Positions 34,810 through 47,464 of a DNA stretch of 64,000 nucleotides are shown one piece after another. The notes under the pieces are model-generated. The model made no database searches. It saw nothing but the letters and a program-made list of their open reading frames with translations, and had not been told where the DNA came from. The translations under genes and the position numbers were made by a program. Location: assembly GCA_015680685.1 (NCBI GenBank), contig MNCI01035273.1, positions 10,350 through 74,349 on the forward strand. Direction: 5' to 3'. Source of the stretch: Gnetum montanum (lineage: Eukaryota; Streptophyta; Gnetopsida; Gnetales; Gnetaceae). Within the stretch, counting starts at the first letter, position 1, and each line of letters begins with the position of its first letter.

Positions 34810-36769
34810 CTGTAATCACAACATGATCAAGAATTAGTATTTGATGTGTAACTTTGGAACACTTAAGTACCTTATCTCTTTGGATTAGTTACACTTGGCT
34901 AAGTTGTAATCATGGTAGATTTGATTATTCTAATATTATTTGAATATTTTTTCATTTTAATATCTATAAGAGTTCATTGGAAAGGCTTAACTCTCTTAAA
35001 TTAGTGATTTTAATATTATTTTATTAGTTAAACCTTGTGGGAGTTAGAAAAAATTTGAAAACATTTTGTCAAAAACTTAAGGTTTGTGGCTCCCATGATG
35101 TAGAGCTCATGTCCAGTAGCTGTAAGAATGAAAAATGATGTGGATTGGATAAGCAATTTGAAAGTTATGGGCTCTCAAAGGTTTTGGGCTTTGAAAATTG
35201 CAAAAATTCCTTTCCTATTTGAGAGAAAATGACAAAAATTCACTAAGTATTGGGCACTATTTATAGAATTTTTGATCCTATTGATGCATTAGATAGAAAA
35301 AAATTTTATCATTAAAAATAAGGAAAAAAAAGAGTTTAAACATGAATTTGGAGTTCAAAGGAAGCCCAAGAAGCCTAGAACATAATGAAATGCATGAAGA
35401 GGACTAGATATTTCACAAAAAAGGAGATTTAATTGGGAGAATGATGGAGCAATGCCATGAAGGCATGCATAATTGGATGTAATTGACATGGAGCACAAAA
35501 GATTTGAACGCAAAATTCTTAAGGGATGAAAAACATAACTGGCCAAACCAAGCGATATGTAAGTGGATTCTTCCCATAGTAGGCTCATGCCCTTGATGCC
35601 CTTGCATGTCCTCAAACCAAGTTCGTGGGCCCTATGAATAACTAATGGTTATGGTTAGTTAAGAACCAAATCACCAAAGAAACTATTTAAGAACTTTGAC
35701 ATATCAAACCAAGACAGTGAACAAAACATGAAAAGACGCAACGAGGAGAGATATGGAAAGCATGGATGGATGAGGTGGAAAGTAAAATGAAGTCCTATAT
35801 CATGGTCACATGAAGTTCCTTGTGGACTTTGGTGGTTAATATGACTCAATAACATCCATCCTTAGTCCAAATCAAAACCAACCATTTTTAGTGACTTTAC
35901 ATCAACACTCTAAGACTAGTCCACCTTCTTAAGGCACAAGAACATCCCCATAGATCAATCATTGTCTAAAAGAGAAGAAAAGAGAAGCAAGAAGTGAGAT
36001 GGGCCTTAGTTAGAGGGGACCTTCAGGAATGGGTAACATGTCTTTCTAGTTCCATAATTAGTGCTTGTAGCCCATTATTTTGTCTAAGGGGTATGCTTTG
36101 AATTTCCATTATTATATTTTCTAGATGAAAATCACACCATGCAAAGACTTTGCTTCCTGTTATTGGTTGACAGTAGAATGGTAAGAAATTCATGAAAACA
36201 CTCATGCACCCAAGAGGGTAGGCAAGTACAAAAAGCATCAAATCCCCTTAAAGTTAGACTCTTTTCTATCCATTTAATTCTTCCCAAGTTTGAAAACTAC
36301 CAAGGTCACAAGTTCATTAAAATTTTCATTTAAGAAGGGACTACATATTTCTAGAACAAGGGAATGTCATAGAGTTTCATGGATGGGTGGATGACATGGA
36401 CTCACTGCCTATTATCATGAAGAAGAAAAAATGTCTTAGTTCTCAATACCAACATTCAAAGATAGAATCCAGACATTAGCAATTAAATAACATTATAATA
36501 CAAACCACCATTAATTGATAGTTGTAGTTGCACTTAGTCCTAATGGCAATAAAGGAAAACAAAACATAAGAAAAGAATAAAAGAAATCCAAACCAAATAA
36601 AGTAAAATATAGAAGAAAGTATAAAATATTTAAGAAAGAGAAAAATATACTAAAAATGGAAAAAACAAAGAATAGAAAAAAGTGAAAAATCGAGGAGCCA
36701 CATTAATTGGTTAGCATGGATGCATCTCCCCCATGACTAAGTTGGAAGGAGGAGATTTGAAAAATTAAG
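34810..36769 (-). other. Non-coding region of element B between pol and the extra ORF
   Basis: No coding sequence recognised. Contains a block also present in A (near 18420) and D (near 53780), for example GGGCCTTAGTTAGAGGGGAC at about 36001-36020. So this region belongs to the whole superfamily, while the extra ORF downstream does not. The small ORFs within are shadows. Confidence 0.55.
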
Positions 36770-39730
36770 TGCACATATCCATTCGTTGAGGTGTTTTGAT
36801 CACTAGCTCTCTTAGGTTTATGGAAATGTTTTATTTGTTACATGTTGACCAATAGTTTCTTGTTTGGACTTTTAGTTTTGTATATTAACCTAACCTCATA
36901 AGGAAAGGTTTCATAGATATTATAAGGTCCTTCCCACAATGTTTGGAACTTAGTTCTTTGTGGGATGTGTGAGGGATTTCAGTATAGGATCCTATCTCTT
37001 GGTTGAAATTTCACATTCTTGATTCTAAGGTCAAGTCATTGTTTGTTAAATGCGTTGTGCACTTCATTAGATGACAAGGCTACCATTTGGTTCTCATCTA
37101 GCAAGTTGAGGATCCATAATCTTTCTTTTTATGCTAGACTTAGGTCAAGGTCAAGGTCACAAGTTGTTGATAATATATGAAGCTTCGTTTGAATTAGAAG
37201 TATTGGTAATTTTCCATATACAAGCTCATAGGGAGAGTAGCCAATAGAAAGTTTCCAAGTGCAGTGATAGGCCCAAAGGGCATTGCTGGGTTTTGTGCTC
37301 TAGTCCCTTTTATATTTACTAATGGTTCAAGTTAGTATTTTTGTTATTTCCCTATTTGTAACCTCTGCATGATTGTTGGCTTAGGGGTGGTAGGGTGTTG
37401 TTAATTTATGTTCAACCCCTAAGTGTTGCATGAGCTTTCGAAAGATAGTGCTTATAAAATGAGTTTTGTTATTAGAAATAAGTTCACGTGGCATCCCAAA
37501 CCTATTTACAACATGTTGTTGTACAAATTGAGTAGCCATAGAAGATGTACAATTAGTGATGGCTGTAGCTTCTGTCCATTTCATACGATACTCAACAATG
37601 ACTATGATGTATGCCTTTCCATTTGACATGAGAGTGATGGGATCCATGAAGTTAAAGCCACAAATATCAAAGGGCTTTAGTGAGAAGATCCACTATTGAG
37701 GCCCCTCCATACGAGTAGTCATTCCACCATCACATTGGCAATGTCCATAGGAGCAGGTGAAGTAGTGAGCATCCCTGAAAAGTGTTGGCCAATAATACCC
37801 TACCATGAGAATCTTAATGATCTTGCATCTCCTAGCATAGTTGCCCCCACAAAGATCCTCGTGAGCATCTTGGAGCACATGTAGTTGATCAACATCAAAT
37901 ACACACCAACAAACTAGGCCATTGGCACACACCTTGTAAATGTATCTATTGATTTCCATGAAGTGTTTAGCTTGGTGAAGTAACTATTATTTCTTTCTGC
38001 TACCCCACTCTTGTCACATCTCCTGCGTGAGCAAGTATGTGAGCATGGCATCATACTAGTTGGTTGTAGTGGGCATTTGTTTAGTTGTAGCACTAGAAAA
38101 GAGGAGTTTATTAGGAAACTAATTTGAGAGTGTGCTCTCCTTCTCTTTGTTATCCCATATCAACTGAGACAAGTGGTTAGTAACCATGTTCTTGGTTCCC
38201 TTTTGATCTATCATGGCGAGTTTAAATTCCTACAAGATCACCATTCACCATATGTCATGAGGGCTTATCATTGGCTTATTCATTAGGAGCCAAATTACAC
38301 TATGGTCTATGAGCATAAAAACCTTGTAATCAAGCACATAGTTCTTAAATTTATCCAAGGTAGTTACCACTACCATCAGTTCTTTCTCTGTTGTGATTTA
38401 GTTTACTTGTGCACCCATAATGCTTTTGCTTGCACAATGGATGAAGTAAGGATGTTTTTGATCATCCAACTACATGAACATAGCTCCCAAGGCATAATTG
38501 GATGCATCTGTCATGATGTGAAAGGACCTGAACTAATTAGGTGCTAGTAGAAATGGAGTTTCTACAAGATTTTACTTGAGTTTTTGGATTGCAAATTTGC
38601 ATTTCTTAGTCTAGGCAAACGAAGCATCCTTTTTTGTTAGTTCCACCAATGGTTTGATGATCTTAGAGAAATTCTCTATGAAGTGTTGATAGTAGTTAAT
38701 ATGTCCAAGGAATGACCTCACATCTTTAACTGTTTTTAGTTATTTGGTAATTCCTTGGATGACCCTTATTTTTTAGGATTCACATTGATCCCCTTTTGTG
38801 AAATTCTATGTCCCAAAATGCTACCTTCTTTGACCATGAAGTTGCTTTTCTACTAGTTGATCCTAAGGTTTATCTCCACACATCTTTTTAGCACTTGTTT
38901 AAGATAGTCCAAGGCTTACTTGAATATAGCTCCATAGGTGGATAAGTCATCCATGAAGACTTCCACCTCGCTACCAATCTGCAATTGGAAAATGGCTAAG
39001 ACATGGCATTGGAATGTGGAAGGGGCATTGCACAGGCCAAACGACATCTTTTTGTATGTGAAAGTTTCCTAGAAACTCATGATTTTTTTGGCTTGAACTT
39101 CTAGTGTTATCTAGATTTGGTTATAGCCACTAGGTGCCCTCCTGTTTTGTGGTTGTTGCATACAAGCACTTTTTAATTTCAAATACATCTGCACATTGCC
39201 CACATGCTATGATTGTTGTACTTTTTACAAACCATAATTTCTACATGTGGTAGCACCCAATGTGACTGTATGTGATGCATGGAATGTGCTTCCTCTCAAT
39301 CTTTCCAAAGTCATTTTTTAAAGAAATTTTCAAGAAGATGTCTTTGATTCCTAGTTGTGCATCTATTGTGCTTAACTAATCCCTTCCCATGATGATTGGG
39401 AAGTCCCCCTTACAATTATCAACTTTGATCACCAAGAGGTTAGCAAGATACAACCACCCATAAACGGTGGTCACAATGTCCTTTAGCAATCCCAAGGAAA
39501 TGGTGATGGACCGATCTACCAACTCAAGATAAATGTTGCTTTTCTTGAGAGGAGGTAGGTTCCAGGCTTTGTACATTTCATGAGAGATCAAATTTACACC
39601 AAAACCTAAGTCCCGAAGAGCTTTGGAAGTCTCATTCTCATAGATTTGCAACTAAAGTAGGGGACTTCCATGATTAGATCTTTTTCTAGGAAGGTGACCA
39701 GCCTTTATCTATATCTAATCAATGATTGCA
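36770..39730 (-). pseudogene. pol: pol of element B, with a deletion inside RT
   Basis: Protease at 39330-39700 on the minus strand: VNLISHEMYKAWNLPPLKKS is clear, but the active-site triplet reads Asp-Leu-Gly. The N-terminal part of RT is missing: sequence jumps at 39125-39132 from the Lys-Gln-Glu-Gly-Thr segment after protease to SGYNQI, a loss of about 679 bp relative to D, between TAGTGG-type direct repeats. FMDDLSTYG survives near 38945-38965. RNase H at 38160-38560. Integrase at 36770-37960: both catalytic Asp are Asn (FNFMDP and ISNNKTHF). C-terminal DNA-binding part follows to about 36770. Not functional. Confidence 0.82.
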
Positions 39731-42230
39731 TGGGTTAACATTATAATGTGGATGTTAGGATGTGTTTGGTTTCAAGGGATCTCAAATGGTGTTGTAGATG
39801 AAGAAGAAGAAGTAGGGTCATTAGCCATAGGTGTTAGTGAGGATTTAGAAGGACTATTGGTTTAGAAGAAAGGTATTTTTTATGGCTTATTTCTTTGTTG
39901 TAACTGGGTTGGAATTTTTTCCTGCATGGACAGAGCTCATGGTAATTGAGTTGAGGGTAGATGTACAGGTGTAGAAAGATTAGAAGGTAAAATGGAAATG
40001 GGGATTCCCCTCTTGGAGATTGAGCTTTATAATACTAAAGATGATAGTAGTGGTTTTGAAAAGAGGCATGACTGGAAAAGTCACATGGAGAAATCAGTTG
40101 ATGAACATAGTACCTATATGAATTTAGTTGTCAGTAAGGGTATTGCTACCTTGGTGGTGGCATCCCTCATGAATGTGGGTGCTACCACTACTGGTATTAC
40201 TCATGATGTTGAGGTGAAGCTTCACTAAGGTAATAGGTTTGTTGTTTGTGGAACTGGCTATAGTTACCTTGAGGATAAGGCAACCTCTTGTGTGCTTTCC
40301 TTCTCATCAATCTAGGATTTAGTGCATACACCTCAGACTCCTGCAAGTATGACACAATGGAACAACATCCCTTAGGATGCTTGTAGTAGCAAATGTCACA
40401 CCCACCATCATCATCTATCTCATAATCCACAACCTCTTCAATGGCAGTAGCTTTGTCTCATTCTCCTTCAATCACAACCACTACCTTGCTCTTTGGACTC
40501 TTTAGCAAATCTAAGGGTAGTTTGGAACTTTTCATCCAAAGAATCCCACATTTTATCTACCTTGGAAAATATTTTAGAAATAGATTTTTTTATTGGCAAG
40601 GTCTTACATTGCACCACTTCATCACGTGGTGTGTCTTCCTCATTGTCACAAAATCAAACTTGCCTTTTATGGATGGAAGGGTCCCGATTGTACTCTTTTG
40701 TGCTTTCTCTTTTTCTCAACTCACCTTCTTCTTTGGCCACTTACTCAATTAGCCTTTAGATTTTATGAGCTCTTAATTCTAAAAGTCTCCCTTGGGCATA
40801 GACCCCAAGAGTTCTCCTCGTTTTTGTTTTGAGCCCATCTATGATATGGTGGAGTTGCTCCCTTTGAGAAAAGTCATGGCTCGGGCACTTGTGAAATAGA
40901 GAGTAATATTTGTCCATGGCCACATCCAAGGATTCATGTGTTCCTTGTCTCCACCCTTGGATTTTCTTCTTCATATTAGATACTTGAGAGTATGTTTGAT
41001 ACTTGTCATTGAAGAGTTCAAGCATCATACTCCATCATCTGATTGATTCTAGTTCTAGGGACTAGTGCTAGCTTTTAGCCTTCTTAATGAGTATCCTAGG
41101 GAAAAAATTTAATTTTTTCCATTCATTTTCAACATTATGTAAGGCACAAGCATCATGAAAGGCTTAAAGATGATTTTGTGGATCAAAATTATATTCCTTT
41201 TAGGACTTGGGGATATTGTTCATGTTTTAACTATTTGATTTTGCTATCTTTCATATGTCTTGTTGGAAATCTCATAGCCTTTGAAATGTTTAGCATGATT
41301 CTTGTTGCAAGAAAAGGCTCATCATAGTCATAGCCCTTGTGATGATCATGATGCCTATGATGCCCCCTACTGTTCCTTCTTTCACAATGATGGGCCTCCC
41401 TTGATTGCCCATGCCCTTGGTCTCTACTGTTTCAATGGGCCTTACTATCATCTCTATCCTGTTAGTCACCTCCATCATAGCCTCATCCTCTATGACTTTG
41501 GTTGAAGCTAGAGGAGGAAGAAGATGAGGATGATGAAAGCAAAGAGGAAGGAGGACTAGCACTAGAATGGTCCCTGCTACTTCCTCTTTGTTGGTCATAA
41601 CCATGAGTACTATGTTTATCTTTGTCATGATGCTTGTCCATGTTTTTGCCTTGACTCCCTCCTTTGGAGCCCCCATGGTCATGGGACCTGTTCTTTCCTA
41701 AACCAAGATTATTTATATTGGACTATAAATTCTAGTTAGGGTTCCCTACATTAAATAAGAGAGAAGAAGAATTAATGTTTTGAGAACCCCCAAAGAAGGG
41801 ATCATCTCCTTCCTTGTGGCCTAGCAAAAATAAAGGGTTTATGAACCATTTTTCCTTTGATGCTTCATAGCAAACCTCTTGTTGCCAATATTTCTTTCTT
41901 TGTGCCTCAATGAGATGATAATCCTGATAGTCATGGTCTTGCACAACATACTCAGCATTAAGCCTTGCAATGTCCAACTTCATGAGAGTGTGGAGTAACA
42001 TCACAGGAACTGATCGATTGCACAACAACATAAATGTTGTCCTCCATGTCCCTTCACTACAGCTATTCATCCTATTGTAGGATGAAGGTAAAGTCTAGAA
42101 CATACTCATTTGGATGAGTATAGACCACTTTGCATTATTAGGGCATAGGTGGTTTTGACCCTTCGCACCTTTGCTGATTGGAATTGCCTTCGTATGGCAG
42201 TAAAGAATCTTCCTTGGGAGAAAAACCCAT
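39731..42230 (-). pseudogene. gag: gag of element B, degenerate
   Basis: Starts MGFSPKEDSLLPYEG at 42230 on the minus strand. The N-terminal domain is best seen at 41732-42070 (RSVPVMLLHTLMKLDIARL). A His/Asp/Ser-rich charged tract follows (41450-41680). Capsid at 40756-41028 (LELFNDKYQTYSQVSNMKKK, DKYYSLFHKCPSH). Knuckle CDICYYKHPKGC near 40369-40410, again CX2CX3HX3C. Several frameshifts. A Pro-rich tail runs to protease. Confidence 0.78.
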
Positions 42231-42362
42231 ATTAGATTGGAAGAAAAATAGTGTGTTCTTATTGTTATTATTATTTTTCTTAATGATATGAACTTTTGGA
42301 TTCATTACAATGTCATTATATAATTTTACTAACTCCTAGGTGGTGCACGTAGCTAACTAAAG

Positions 42363-42380
42363 TCCCCAACAATGGCACCA
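42363..42380 (-). other. Primer binding site, tRNA-Asp type (element B)
   Basis: On the minus strand TGGTGCCATTGTTGGGGA, one base from the LTR. Four differences from the tRNA-Asp complement, all C-to-T or G-to-A. Confidence 0.8.
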
Positions 42381-42381
42381 A

Positions 42382-43221
42382 TGATGAGAAGTGAGTAGTT
42401 CCTGCACCCAACCATATGAATCGCTAGCATTCACTAAGCAATCTAGTTGAATTCGATGGACTTAAGCTCTCTAAGTACACTAGGTCTAGGTAGTGAATCT
42501 AACAAATGTGATTGTTGTCTTCTCAATTTCACTTGTAAAGTGCAATGGTATGGTTTAGTGTATTGAGGCATATGATTTTTATCATTTTATGTTTTTTATT
42601 AATTCACCTAAGTGATAAAAGAAAAGTAATTAAATATTTAATTAATATAATAAATAACTAATTCTAACATAGGTATCTGTTCCCACTTTCCATACACATC
42701 CTGAACACATTGCAATGCTATTGGGTTACCAAGCATTAGGCCATACTAGGATTACCAAGCATTAACGTATGATCGAATTGGTTGTACTTATGTGCAATAA
42801 TTAATCACTATGAATTAATTACTTAAAAGAATTAAAGTAAATTACATAAATAATATATGCATGAAGTAAACATCAAGCTAAGTCCAAGTGTAGCAAGGTT
42901 TATGAAGAAGGCTCATCTTTATTGTCATTGAAATCGAAGTGCTTAGGTACATTAGTGCTCAAATAAAGATTCATACACTTCTCACTCCTACTATGGGAAC
43001 TTAGAAAATATTCTAACTTTGGTAACCCAAAAATGTAAGAGTTTGGCTAGCAACTAATGATCGGATGCCATAAATGTGACAAATGCATGCACATTTATAG
43101 GCAAAAATAGATACTATGTCGACACATACATGTCAACGTGGCAAACCATGCGTTGATGTGATTGTGTTGATGGGATCACATTAATAGGATCCCATCGATG
43201 TAGGTAGACGATGACTCATCA
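42382..43221 (-). repeat. Element B 5' LTR
   Basis: Plus-strand start TGATGAGAAGTGAG, end TGACTCATCA. The U3 side (43090-43215) carries repeated GATGGGATC/GATCCCATC motifs, not the GATATC motifs of A. Followed by target duplication CTAAT. Confidence 0.9.
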
Positions 43222-43226
43222 CTAAT

Positions 43227-43640
43227 AAGCAAGGGAAAGTAAAGTACTTTGAAAATATAAAGAGTTAACTAAGTAAACATGAAAATTAATTTAAGTAAAA
43301 TAGTAAAACTAAGTGGATGCTACAATGATGAGAAGCAATCTTAATCTTTATTTCTGGTCATAAATTATGCCCAAGTACATTTTACTTGAATAAAAATTTT
43401 ACATAATTGCTAAACATCATACTATGAGCATTTACTCTATTGCTAATTACGAAAATAAACTACAAGAGTTCTGCTAAGGTTGAAATGGAAAAGTTGTCAA
43501 TTGTGAGCCTCAGTGCTAGTATTTATAGGGTTGCACACATCTTGAGACATCCTATCAATGATGACATAACATGGGTTACGACATCATATCAACAACATTG
43601 TTGATACGATATCACAACAATAAAAAATTTGACTTCATTA
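43227..43640 (-). repeat. LTR F, right half
   Basis: Continues LTR F after element B: the AATAAA-rich R region, TTTATAGG TATA-like site and U3 with TTGTTGATACGATATC repeats, ending GACTTCATTA, comparable to GACTCATCA in other copies. Whether F was a solo LTR or the 3' LTR of a lost element is open; the next bases are only weakly like a polypurine tract. Confidence 0.65.
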
Positions 43641-45155
43641 ATAGTAGAATGAAATGTAAAGAAGCTACTACCAAAAAAGAAACTACTTCTACTATTCATT
43701 GTTCTTGATTTTTGAATAAAAAAGTTGTTTCTAAAATGAAAAAAGCTATTGCTACAAAGAAGTAGAAGAAAAGGAGTTGTTACAAGAGAGTGGATGAAGA
43801 AATTGCTATTGTACTCTTTTCTTATGGCTTATTAACTTTTTTTTATTCATTATCTCTATTTTATCAAGGTATGCTTATCTTTTCTTTTAGATTTGTTTCC
43901 TTAAATTTGTTAAAGTTTTATATTTATAAATAGACTGCCTTTTGTATTTAACATTTTAGAATTCATTCATGGTAGGGTTATTGGCTCTTTTTTTTTTTTT
44001 GGAAAACAAATCATTTCTAAAAGGCAAATTAAGAAGAAGCTGCTAATACAGAGAAGCTACTATTGTAGTAAGATAAATGCTATTCCAACAAGTATTTAGG
44101 TGATGATTTTTAAATAGGTATGATTTTGTATTTTATAAGCTACTATCATAAAGGAGGAGTAGATATAAAAAAGAAATTGTTGAAACCTGTGTTGTGGTTA
44201 GTTAAGTCATGTCTATTGATGTATTTATTTATGCATCTTTATGTTTGTTGAAATATTTCCAAGTGAATAACTATATTTTTGTTTATATTTAAACATTTCA
44301 TAAGTAATTATCTATTTTTACTTTTTGGAAAAGATATTGTTCCTTAAAGGTAGACAAAAAACAAGTTGTTATTGCTACAAAGTACATATTGTTCCTATTA
44401 ATATTTCAACTTGAAAAAAGTAGTGTTTTTGCTAAGTTACAAGTTTGGTTTTAAAAACATTAAAAATTTGGCATTGTGACTACTTGTTAGATTACAACTG
44501 TTTAAAATCTCCATAATATTTTATTTTTTACAATTCTTAGAGTTATTTATGTTACTTAAACCTTTTTAAGGTAAAATTTTTTTGGTTTTATTTCTTTAGG
44601 TAAGGTTTTCTAATCATGAAACTCTATTATCATTCAACAACAAGTTTCAAGTATCTTTGTAAAATTTTGTGTATTTATTAGTTCCTTTGTTTGATTTTTT
44701 ATTAGGCAAATGACTTTCAAATGTAATGTTTTAGTATTTTTTACAGCTTACACAACTCAAATATTGTTTGTTGATTAATTTTGAGTTAAAGTTTAGTTTT
44801 TAAACATGTTCCGAATAGTTAGTTACATGATTTTAATGCCATTTTTTAAATAATATGATTTTTAAATAGTAAAATTTGAGATTTTTTTCAAAAAATATTT
44901 TGGTATTTATTGTTTACCCTACTTGAGATTATAATTTTGATTCAACATTAATAACTTTGTGATACAATGGTGGTACATGTAATGTTTTTATAGTATATAA
45001 AACATATTTCTCTATTGTTAATATATTATTACTCCATCTTCATGTTTGAATTTTTGATTTATAAAAATTACATTTTTAGATGTGAATAATTTTTAGTTGT
45101 GCTTTTCTAGTCTTTATATGTTTTAGCATAGAAATTGTAAACTATGATCTCAAAT
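43641..45155. other. AT-rich region left of the hAT-like gene
   Basis: No coding region recognised. It is very AT-rich, with several AAGCTACTA/AAGCTGCTA-type short repeats between 43660 and 44170. It may be the 5' flank or terminal part of the hAT element, but no terminal inverted repeat was found. Confidence 0.4.
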
Positions 45156-47024
45156 ATGCCAAGAAAAGAGAAGAACATGCTTTTAATTACAAAGTGGTTT
45201 AATACATCACCAATTGAAGAGAGTATTAACTTGAATGAAGAACCAAAAAATTTAGAAAATGTAGGAAATGAAAATTTAGAAGAAGAAAATATCCCTCAAA
45301 AAAAGTAAAAAGATATTTGAAAGAAAAATGATGTCAAAATGTTAAGTGGCTACAAACCTATGTTGTTGAAAGGAAATAGTGAGGAAATACAAATATTGTG
45401 AAACATATAAAGCTAGTAGATCATGTAGTATAGAAAATGGTTGTATTAACATGCAACATGATGAAATTATTACACATGTAAAGTCAAGTGCTCATAAAAA
45501 TTCTCAAGAAAGATGGTTATGTGAAAATGAGAAAAAATCACTTCCTATTACAAAAAATATACAATTTATTTATGATTTTAATAGGGATAAGATAGTTTTA
45601 TTGATAAGACCTATTTATTGGATAGCCAAGAAAGATCTTGCCATTTTGAAATATGAATCACTTTGCTCTTTTCTTATGTCTCTCAATATTCTAAATTTTT
45701 AGACAAATAAGGATTATGCTTGTTACATGAATCACAAGGCAACAAATGAATTCATTTTCTCCATCTCTCAATATTTAGAAGAAAAATGAATAGAAGAAAT
45801 GTTGTAAAGTTCTTTTTATATAAAAACACTAATAGAAGAGTAAAGAAGCATCTTATTGTTTATGGAACATACTTAAAATCAAAGGAAATGGAAGTCTTGG
45901 AATCACAGTATATGAAACTCATAAAAATTGATGATGGAAAAGGAAAAGCTATATATGAGACAATTAAAGAATTAAAAATAACAAGAGGTCTTATTGATAA
46001 ATATTTGATAGTTGTATCAACTAATGGAGCATCTTCTTTGGTTGGTAATGAAAATGGTTCTCTCTATTTTAAGGAAGGATATTTCTAACTTAATAGGAAT
46101 TCATTATGTTTCACATTGTGAAGCATTAGTAGCTACACATGCTTGTAAAAATATTCATGAAATTATTTTTTATTGATAAGTTGGCAAAGAAAATTTATTC
46201 TTGGATCCACAACTCTCCAAAATATTATAATGAGGTTTTTGTATTAGAAGAAGAGATGAGAGTTTCTAAACTTCAAGTTTTATGGGCTCATGGAATAAGA
46301 TGGTTATCAAGAGGAAAAGTGTGTAAAAGAAATGTGGTTTTGATGTCAATGATTATGAGATTATGGGAAAAAGTAGAAAAAATAGAAAAACCTAGTCATG
46401 GTATAATATTATATGAATTTTTTTATTCAATTTTTTTTACATATGCTTGTAGATATTATTATAGAATTAAACAAGTTGAATGAGATTCTACAACAAGAAA
46501 ATTTGAAAGTTACTTTCTTAGGATCAACATTAGATTCTACCATCACAATCCTTAAAAAATGGTTCTCAAGGTATGATACATTTGGCGATGGAGAAAAATA
46601 CTTATCTTAGTTTTTAATTGCATCTAAACATGGATATTTAGAAATTAAATATAACAATGAACAACATCAACATGAATTTAGAATGATTGAAATTTCAAAA
46701 AAAGAAATAGAAATTTTAAGAAAAATTTCTTATATAGATGGATCTTTAAATAGCTACGAAAGTTTAGCTAGAAATTATACTCAAATATTAATAGATTACT
46801 TGAATGAAAGGTTTATAGGTATCACCTTTTTAGTTTTTTGAAATTATATACTCTAGCATTCTTTTGAGAAACAGTTGAAAATAGAAAATAAATTGCAAAG
46901 GGTTGGTTACAAAGAATCTTTAAGGAATTTCAAAGTAGAACTTTTAAAAAATGTGAAGATCAACTAATTAGTTGTTATGAATGTTTAAAAGAACTTTATT
47001 CATTTATTGGTTATTTATGGTTGG
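45156..47024 (+). pseudogene. hAT-type (KIAA1586/ZNF862-like) transposase remnant
   Basis: hAT transposases cut and paste DNA transposons. The frame opens MPRKEKNMLLITKWFN at 45156. A zinc-finger-like part follows (45379-45500, KSSAHKNS after a CX2Y), then YWIAKKDLAILKYESLC, VKKHLIVYGTYL (45840), STNGASSLVGNENGS (46020; family motif around the catalytic core), and HGIRWLSRGKV (46285-46320). The part at 46413-46900 (LNKLNEILQQENLKVTFLGS) matches the family's C-terminal half. At least three frameshifts and several stops. The frame DQLISCYECLKELYSF runs up to 47020, where the LTR of element C begins, so the C-terminal dimerisation region is cut off. Subfamily assignment is from memory of motifs. 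Confidence 0.7.
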
Positions 47025-47463
47025 TGAATCATGGATTGGCTATGTTGACTGGGCCTTGTTAACTAAGCCTCATCAACTAGGCCTTGTCGATGCATGATTT
47101 GATGCATTGACATAGCCCTATAAACATAGTCTCATGTTTATGGCATGTCTTGTCATAGTTGTAGTAGAGCTCTTGTAATTTTGTTTCCCTAAAGTTAGAA
47201 TATTTCCCAAGTACTTGTAGTAGGAGTCATTGAGTGTACGAATATTTATTCGAGCACTATTATACTTAACCATGACAATGTGTGTGGCAATAAAGTTGAG
47301 CTTTCTAATAAACCTTGTAGCACTTTGGCTAAATTAAATATTTTCTTTATGCATTTAATGTTTTTAGAAATTTTATTTAATTCTTTTAAGTAAACTAAGC
47401 TAATTAAGCTAAACTAGACTAGTTAGGCTAAATAGCAATTAATGAAGCACATAAGTACGACCA
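47025..47463 (+). repeat. Element C 5' LTR, first part
   Basis: Starts TGAATCATGG in the hAT reading frame. It holds TAGTAGGAGTCATTGAGTG and TTTATTCGAGCAC, which match the A LTR in the same orientation, then stops at the single N at 47464, in the middle of the LTR (AAGTACGACC, A-LTR equivalent near 11121). The rest is in the next piece, in the wrong orientation. Confidence 0.75.
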
Positions 47464-47464
47464 N
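47464..47464. other. Single-N contig join
   Basis: Unknown base where the strand of LTR C switches. Together with the N at 47941 it bounds a 476-base piece. Confidence 0.9.

Larger units (their letters stand above)
31013..43221 (-). mobile_element. Element B: complete Ty3/gypsy retrotransposon with an extra ORF
   Basis: 12.2 kb on the minus strand, flanked by a perfect 5-bp target duplication CTAAT (31008-31012 and 43222-43226). Order on the minus strand: LTR, tRNA-Asp-type primer site, gag, PR, RT (with a ~0.68 kb deletion), RNase H, INT, non-coding region, extra ~2.7 kb ORF, LTR. It is longer than A (9.65 kb) and D (9.87 kb) mainly because of that extra ORF. The coding parts are decayed. 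Confidence 0.9.

Noticed and set aside
41290-41682. 130-codon minus-strand ORF
   Set aside because: Shifted frame over the His/Asp/Ser-rich tract of element B gag.
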